Below are positions 7,101 to 9,674 of a stretch of 9,674 nucleotides of DNA, one piece after another. The DNA is taken from assembly GCA_967755175.1 (NCBI GenBank), contig CBRAFO010000129.1:1-9674 (forward strand), written 5' to 3'. Position 1 is the stretch's first letter. Each line of letters starts with the position of its first letter. Position numbers and translations under genes: made by a program. Below the pieces are notes generated by a model, which was not told the DNA's origin, did not search any database, and was given only the letters and a program-made list of their open reading frames with translations. This stretch comes from Rariglobus sp967755175. Lineage in GTDB: Bacteria; Verrucomicrobiota; Verrucomicrobiia; Opitutales; Opitutaceae.

Positions 7101-8087
7101 CTGGCGCTCGATGACGTGGGTGCTCCGACGTATGGCGATGTCACGCTTAACTTAGGTTCCTCGTTGCACCTATGGATCAAGGTCACAACTGATTCCGCTA
7201 TGACGGCAACGCTCACCGATGGGCTGGTGTTGGTCGGGGACGTAGATACCGGAGGCGTCCAAGTGAAGACCTATAGCCAGTTTTTCCCGGCCCCGTGGGC
7301 TGGAACCTATACGTTGGCCTTTACCGACCCGGATGTCGGTGGTCCAGAAGGCTCCGGCTATGCTACTGCAATGATTGATTTCAAGGGGGCGCTTGTGCTG
7401 AAGGGGAAGCTTGCCGATGGCACTGTCATAACTTCACTGGCTCCAACCAATAACGCTGATCTCGGCAGCTATCGCCTCTTCGTGCCTCTTTATACAAATA
7501 AACTTGGATTCATTGGCGGGGGATTGCCACTGCATGAGCGCTCCAATGGTTTGGGTTATAATATACTCCCCAATACCTCTACCATTTATTGGAAGAAGGC
7601 GGCCGTAGCCAATGACAAGGCTTATCCTGCTGGGTTTGGTCCTATTGCGGTTGATGCGGTTATGGAGCCTTGGCGTGCCCCGACGAAATCCTTCCTTATC
7701 GGGCCATTGGGTCTCTTAACTTCGGATTCTCAGACGATCGGTAACTTTGACCTACAGCTCAAACTTACTAGTGTGGTCGATAACATCAGCGGGGGGAATC
7801 CTGAGTCCTTGCCCACCAATTTGAAGCTGGATTCAATCAGTAGGGTTTCTGTATTGAACCCCTCCAATCCCACTGGATTTGTAGTTAATATTAGCCCCAA
7901 AACGGGTCTATATTCAGGTAGTTTCACGCTGAGTGATAAACGCAAGGTCAAGTTTGAAGGCATTCTGCTCCAATTTGAGACACCGCCGAGCGATGCTGTG
8001 TTTGGTCGCGGATTCTTCTCGTTGCCGCCGGTTCCGTTGTCCGGTGGATCGATTCTGTCCGGAGATGTTCAATTCATCATCCCGTAA
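4134..8087 (+). CDS. Large secreted multi-domain beta-sandwich/Ig-like protein with SVWW modules
   Basis: A 1317-residue exported protein of unknown function. Residues 1-21 are a Sec signal peptide (Lys2, hydrophobic LLTILALAL, cleavage near AFA-AA). Three modules follow, each starting with an ND-(A/Y/H)FA/YA stretch and containing a SVWW-W core: SVWWKWT at 118, SVWWSWT at 269 and SVWWTWT at 653. After two of the cores comes the GSAFDT-L-VYK and Y-IAVD pattern of prepeptidase-like beta-sandwiches. Five copies of a 40-50-residue repeat interrupt the first and third modules (46-88; 415-645). Residues 755-855 look Ig-like (ends with NGNQYRCIITNIAGQVTS), followed by a putative-Ig segment with GLPAGLSINSATGEITG near 886. 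The last ~350 residues hold two repeated FTGKL-YKG and LKGKLADG-type segments. There is no catalytic motif, no C-terminal anchor and no PEP-CTERM. It is probably a cell-surface or matrix protein, transcribed alone and ending at a terminator. Confidence 0.85.
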   Translation: MKYLLTILALALTSVRAFAAAAPDNDAFAKASAVTDSSSALGAGALTVGETYIITSVGTTDFKAVGADANLVGAVFVATGLASGTGTVGTVTTVTGTSVGATSETGEPVHGTVGSGHSVWWKWTPSVTGTATIDTAGSAFDTVLAVYKGDSFSETLSVSELVVLAYSDDLSSSDVTSKVSFTVVQGTTYYIAVDGFGGGARGDTGLVNMHLVIGPGTYIAQNDDYADRAVIAGEYAVAKGSSELATLESGEALINYNSYYYLYYNTMNSVWWSWTAPRSGKVTITADMEMVDGYGWLSFYGNLALFSGTSDDIKDLVYLAADEEGQIISTGSASPSLARNVTEGDVLQIRLSDYPSSGGSLNTLTVSMDAADLSNDHFAKRKLLSGSAASATISNVQATAQVGEPAHYEEVTAGNFVIGQRYMINSLGTTIFSACSVEAVANVLGTEFTASGVGSGTGTALHLRPLSVRDSSTVLAVTEIEAGKLYSIATVGNSDWQSFGSNGPYYWPFLYIVGDIFKATGVGTGTGTVYLESGLLTLGKTYRIEYVGSTDFRDMGASYGTVGETFTAKDTGFGDGTGYGSGTVIPVDVIPVSSIVAGRNYRIESLGTTVWSDFGVSGAAVGTNFQVSEDVLKGLDLINSGTGTVSTPTASKSVWWTWTAPSNGYLSLDTRGSAFDTLLKVYKTATGVASPALSDLIPVPLASQDDRSSTDSTSFVHFKVDQGVSYQIAVDSGSSIRKGGNLLLGLHFTPDYPIITTQVQNQIAYIGGTAAAFTVYNTGAAAIYDWQVKTPGSTTWLHVNDGVTTAPDLPNGIAASTLTLSVTQPMNGNQYRCIITNIAGQVTSKAATLTAVYLTTYQGGTPTNTDLGIAFSPPLGATSVIYYAKGLPAGLSINSATGEITGRISARPNINYTINYWMTYVLAGTKTKSAVLNAVILVNPCPSTMTGGYEGLLLDGAVPSGKVSIVVNSAGGFTGKLTYKGVVYSLRDALALDDVGAPTYGDVTLNLGSSLHLWIKVTTDSAMTATLTDGLVLVGDVDTGGVQVKTYSQFFPAPWAGTYTLAFTDPDVGGPEGSGYATAMIDFKGALVLKGKLADGTVITSLAPTNNADLGSYRLFVPLYTNKLGFIGGGLPLHERSNGLGYNILPNTSTIYWKKAAVANDKAYPAGFGPIAVDAVMEPWRAPTKSFLIGPLGLLTSDSQTIGNFDLQLKLTSVVDNISGGNPESLPTNLKLDSISRVSVLNPSNPTGFVVNISPKTGLYSGSFTLSDKRKVKFEGILLQFETPPSDAVFGRGFFSLPPVPLSGGSILSGDVQFIIP
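4269..4397 (+). repeat. Protein-repeat copy 1 (GTTDF/GTGTV type) inside the first SVWW module
   Basis: Residues 46-88 of the large secreted protein read LTVGETYIITSVGTTDF, then a GA-rich middle, then VGAVFVATGLASGTGTV. The copy sits between the module's N-terminal strand (NDAFAKASAV) and its usual continuation (GTSVGATSETGEPVH), so it looks like an insertion into the fold. The same pattern occurs four more times later in the gene. Confidence 0.65.
5376..6068 (+). repeat. Protein-repeat copies 2-5 in tandem inside the third SVWW module
   Basis: Four further copies lie at residues 415-460, 482-529, 536-584 and 596-645. Each begins with G-x-x-Y-x-I followed by a (L/V)G-(T/N)(T/S)-x-(F/W) turn, continues to a hydrophobic G-x-x-F segment and closes with (S/G)GTGT(V/A). 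They separate GEPAHYEE, the normal lead-in of a SVWW module, from its SVWWTW core at 653, so a single module carries about 230 inserted residues. Copies are diverged in DNA and protein and are not a recent expansion. Confidence 0.65.
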
Positions 8088-8104
8088 GCCAGAAGATCCT
8101 GCCC

Positions 8105-8138
8105 AAAAGCCGTCCCGAGATTTTCGGGGCGGCTTTTT
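8105..8138 (+). terminator. Intrinsic terminator of the large secreted-protein gene
   Basis: A 14-bp hairpin (arms 8105-8118 and 8124-8137, one G-U pair, 5-nt loop) with a G+C-rich core ends in TTTTT at 8134-8138. It starts 18 bp after the stop codon at 8087. The A-tract on the left arm means it could also act on minus-strand transcription coming from the right. Confidence 0.85.
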
Positions 8139-8223
8139 AGTGTCCGGATCATGCCTAGATGAAGGTAATCGACAGGCCGGGTGCCTCGTAGGCGGATGCG
8201 ACAGTGGGTGGTAGGATTGGGGG

Positions 8224-8814
8224 ATGAAGCAAGCCGAGACAGAGGTGTTGATGGGAGACGAGCAGCCGCGGGAGCGCAGGGGACCCCGGAGGTTCACGCA
8301 GGAGCGGCGGGCGGAATTGGTCCGGGAGCACGAGGAGAGCCGGGCTCAATTTCACGACTTCGCGCACTGGGTGCAGCGGGCGAGGAGGGCGAAAACCGGG
8401 ATGCCGGGCGTGGCGATCCCGCGCTCCACCTTATGCGACTGGATCCGCATCGCGTCCGACTGGCTAGAGCCGATCTACAAATGCATGCTGCGGGGTTTGC
8501 TCGCCGGCGACTATCTCCAGGCGGATGAAACGCCGGTCAAATGCCAGGACCCCGACAACGCCAAGGCGGGCGTCTTCCAAGGCTACCTCTGGGTCGTGAG
8601 CCGGCCCCCGGGCGATGACGTGTGCTTTGATTGGCGCACGAGCCCAGTCGAGCGGTCAATGAAGGCACCCGGTCGGTCGCTTACGGGGTTTCTCGGTCAT
8701 CCCGACGCCGGCCGTCGTGCCGCCATCCTTTACTCGCTGATCGTCTCCTGCCTGTGCCACGAAAAAGACCCCGCCGCCTATCTGCGCGACGTGCTCGCCC
8801 GCTGCCCGAGATGA
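8224..8814 (+). pseudogene. IS66-family transposase remnant (fused, internally deleted, frameshifted)
   Basis: The 196-residue open frame is a patchwork. Residues about 19-50 (GPRRFTQERRAELVREHEES) resemble the small IS66 accessory protein. Residues about 65-137 are the start of the IS66 TnpC catalytic region, with STLCDWIRIASDWLEPIYK, GDYLQADETPVK and GYLWVVSRP; ADETP carries the first acidic catalytic residue. Right after FDWRTS the frame runs through an IS66 terminal-repeat copy (MKAPGRSL) and then jumps to the TnpC C-terminus (GHPDAG, LYSLIVSC, YLRDVLARCP). The central part with the remaining catalytic residues is missing. At 8812 the stop overlaps an ATG that begins MTNQNDLDA, which is the normal continuation of TnpC in another frame, so a one-base loss also ended the protein early. 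No transposase activity is expected. Confidence 0.8.
8661..8684 (+). repeat. Internal extra copy of the IS66 right terminal repeat
   Basis: GGCACCCGGTCGGTCGCTTAC-type sequence lies inside the transposase remnant, in the same orientation as the outer right end at 8910-8932. The similarity extends leftward (AGCGGTCA before both), giving a direct repeat of about 33 bp. It sits exactly where the transposase has lost its centre. Confidence 0.7.
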
Positions 8815-9005
8815 CGAATCAGAACGACCTCGACGCTGGCAACCTGCTCGTCGTCTGCCTCGTAGCGGTCATCTCTACGAGGCAACCGCCACTCCTTCTC
8901 AGCGGTCATGAGGCACCCGGTCGGTCACTTACCCACTATGACTCCGTCCTCTTCGTGGTAGTCACCAACCAACCCTACGACCCGTTTCGCCGCTTCTCCG
9001 GTCAA

Positions 9006-9029
9006 GGAGGCGCCCGAATGGACGCTTAC
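9006..9029 (+). repeat. Third IS66-like right end, outside the main remnant
   Basis: GGAGGCGCCCGAATGG followed by ACGCTTAC matches the other two right ends at about 16 of the last 21 positions and is in the same orientation. It is also preceded by GGTCA, as in the other copies. It is probably the end of a second, more diverged IS66 element whose body has been lost; the 73 bp between 8933 and 9005 hold no recognisable gene. Confidence 0.5.
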
Positions 9030-9053
9030 CTGCTCTATTTTTTAACGCCGACC

Positions 9054-9674
9054 TCAGTGTCCGGCAGCGTCCCACTTCGCACGTGTATCGCGCACCGCGA
9101 TGGTCCAGGCATTCACATCGTCGCCGTGCTCTTCGCCGGTCAGGAACTCAAGGTGGTCGCTGGCTTGGGTGTGAAGCTCTTTTCCTGCTTTACGTGCCAT
9201 CACGGCAAGACACGCATCGGCTTGCCAGGTGAGTGGGCTATTCAGCGCGTCGCTAAGAATGGTGCTAGCGAGCGGATCTGGAAGATCCTGTGACTTAAGC
9301 AAGGGGAGCAGCAGTGTGGTCTCGTTGCCGACGGAAAGATTGAGGAGGTGTGCGAGGGCTTCCGAGCGGCCGTCCAGACTGAGCGAGGGGTTCTGCACCA
9401 ACTCGGCAAGGGCACGGGCAGCACCAAGGTTGTCCAGTGACTGATCTTTCAGGATGGAATCGATGAGGGGCGCGGCTGCACGTTGCGGTGGAGGGGCCGA
9501 TACCGTAGCGGGCATGACTTGATCGGAAACCGGTGGGCGCGAAGTCGTCGTCTGGCTGGTCGAACTAGGCGCGGATTTCACTGAACCGGGCGGAAGCGGT
9601 TGGGCCTGCTGGGCCTTGGGTGACGTTGGCCGAACAAGCCAGAGGCCTCCCGCGATGATGGCTATGGCGAGGCA
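9054..9674 (-). CDS. Membrane-anchored helical-domain protein, hypothetical (5' end outside window)
   Basis: I do not recognise this protein. The frame stays open to the window edge, so the true start lies beyond 9674; 206 residues are visible. It opens with a hydrophobic segment (LAIAIIAGGLWLV) followed by Arg, consistent with a single N-terminal membrane anchor. A Pro/Gln/Ser/Thr-rich linker of about 55 residues follows, then an all-helical region with repeated ALAELVQ, LAHLLNL, LLPLLKS and ACLAVMARKA segments that could be HEAT-like. It ends WDAAGH before the TGA at 9056-9054. A GTG at 9581 could serve as an internal start but would discard the anchor, so it is less likely. Its stop lies only about 25 bp from the IS66 end at 9029. 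Confidence 0.6.
   Translation of the reverse strand, partial: CLAIAIIAGGLWLVRPTSPKAQQAQPLPPGSVKSAPSSTSQTTTSRPPVSDQVMPATVSAPPPQRAAAPLIDSILKDQSLDNLGAARALAELVQNPSLSLDGRSEALAHLLNLSVGNETTLLLPLLKSQDLPDPLASTILSDALNSPLTWQADACLAVMARKAGKELHTQASDHLEFLTGEEHGDDVNAWTIAVRDTRAKWDAAGH

Larger units (their letters stand above)
8165..8932 (+). mobile_element. Degenerate IS66-family element, internally deleted
   Basis: The left end begins GTAATCGACAGG at 8165 and the outer right end finishes GGTCGGTCACTTAC at 8932. The 23-nt ends (8165-8187 and 8910-8932) are inverted repeats with 19 of 23 positions matching, and GTAA...TTAC termini are typical of IS66 elements. The span is 768 bp, against about 2.4-2.8 kb for an intact IS66 element, and the only recognisable gene is a broken transposase. 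The 8-bp flanks (AGATGAAG left, CCACTATG right) do not match, so no target duplication survives. The element is almost certainly unable to move by itself, but its ends might still be used by a full-length relative. Confidence 0.8.

Noticed and set aside
8139..9064. AGTGTCCGG direct repeat (8139-8147 and 9056-9064) flanking the whole IS66 patch
   Set aside because: It resembles a target duplication but does not touch either element end (17 and 26 bp away), so coincidence is more likely.
8631..9293. A 220-codon plus-strand open frame
   Set aside because: It runs out of phase through the transposase remnant, IS ends and the antisense of the 9054-9674 gene. Only its MTNQNDLDA segment is meaningful, as the frameshifted TnpC tail.

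Overview
The window is G+C-rich bacterial DNA, most likely from a member of the Verrucomicrobiota, probably near Opitutaceae. This is an inference from protein style: the large secreted protein carries three 'SVWW-W' modules of the kind common in that phylum, start codons lack clear Shine-Dalgarno sequences, and one intergenic gap holds a CCGCGGAT-type palindromic repeat. No rRNA or marker gene is present to confirm it. Left part (1-3873, all minus strand): a three-gene nitrogen-assimilation operon read right to left. It contains two DUF1989 proteins (urea amidolyase-associated proteins UAAP1 and UAAP2) followed by a biotin-dependent urea carboxylase-type enzyme whose C-terminal part lies outside the window. 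DUF1989 pairs next to such carboxylases are now understood as carboxyguanidine deiminases, so the operon probably degrades guanidine: the carboxylase makes carboxyguanidine, the DUF1989 pair deiminates it to allophanate, and an allophanate hydrolase (not in the window) would finish the route. Residue Asp703 of the carboxylase fits this reading. Intergenic control region (3874-4133): a very good sigma-54 (-24/-12) promoter points at the operon and predicts a leader of only about 30 nt. Two back-to-back 24-bp dyads lie about 80-130 bp upstream of the predicted transcription start, where activators of sigma-54 promoters normally bind. No guanidine riboswitch is visible. Middle (4134-8087, plus strand): one gene for a 1317-residue exported protein with a signal peptide, three SVWW beta-sandwich modules, five copies of a short 'GTTDF...GTGTV' repeat inserted inside two of those modules, an Ig-like region and a C-terminal region of a type I associate with Verrucomicrobiota surface proteins. 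A strong intrinsic terminator follows. Its base composition is visibly less G+C-rich than both flanks. Right part (8165-9029): the wreck of one or more IS66-family insertion sequences. One left terminal repeat is followed by three similar right terminal repeats in the same orientation, with an internally deleted, frameshifted transposase between them. From 9054 to the window end a minus-strand gene encodes a membrane-anchored, Pro/Ser-linker protein with a helical C-terminal domain of unknown function, cut off at its N-terminus by the window edge.
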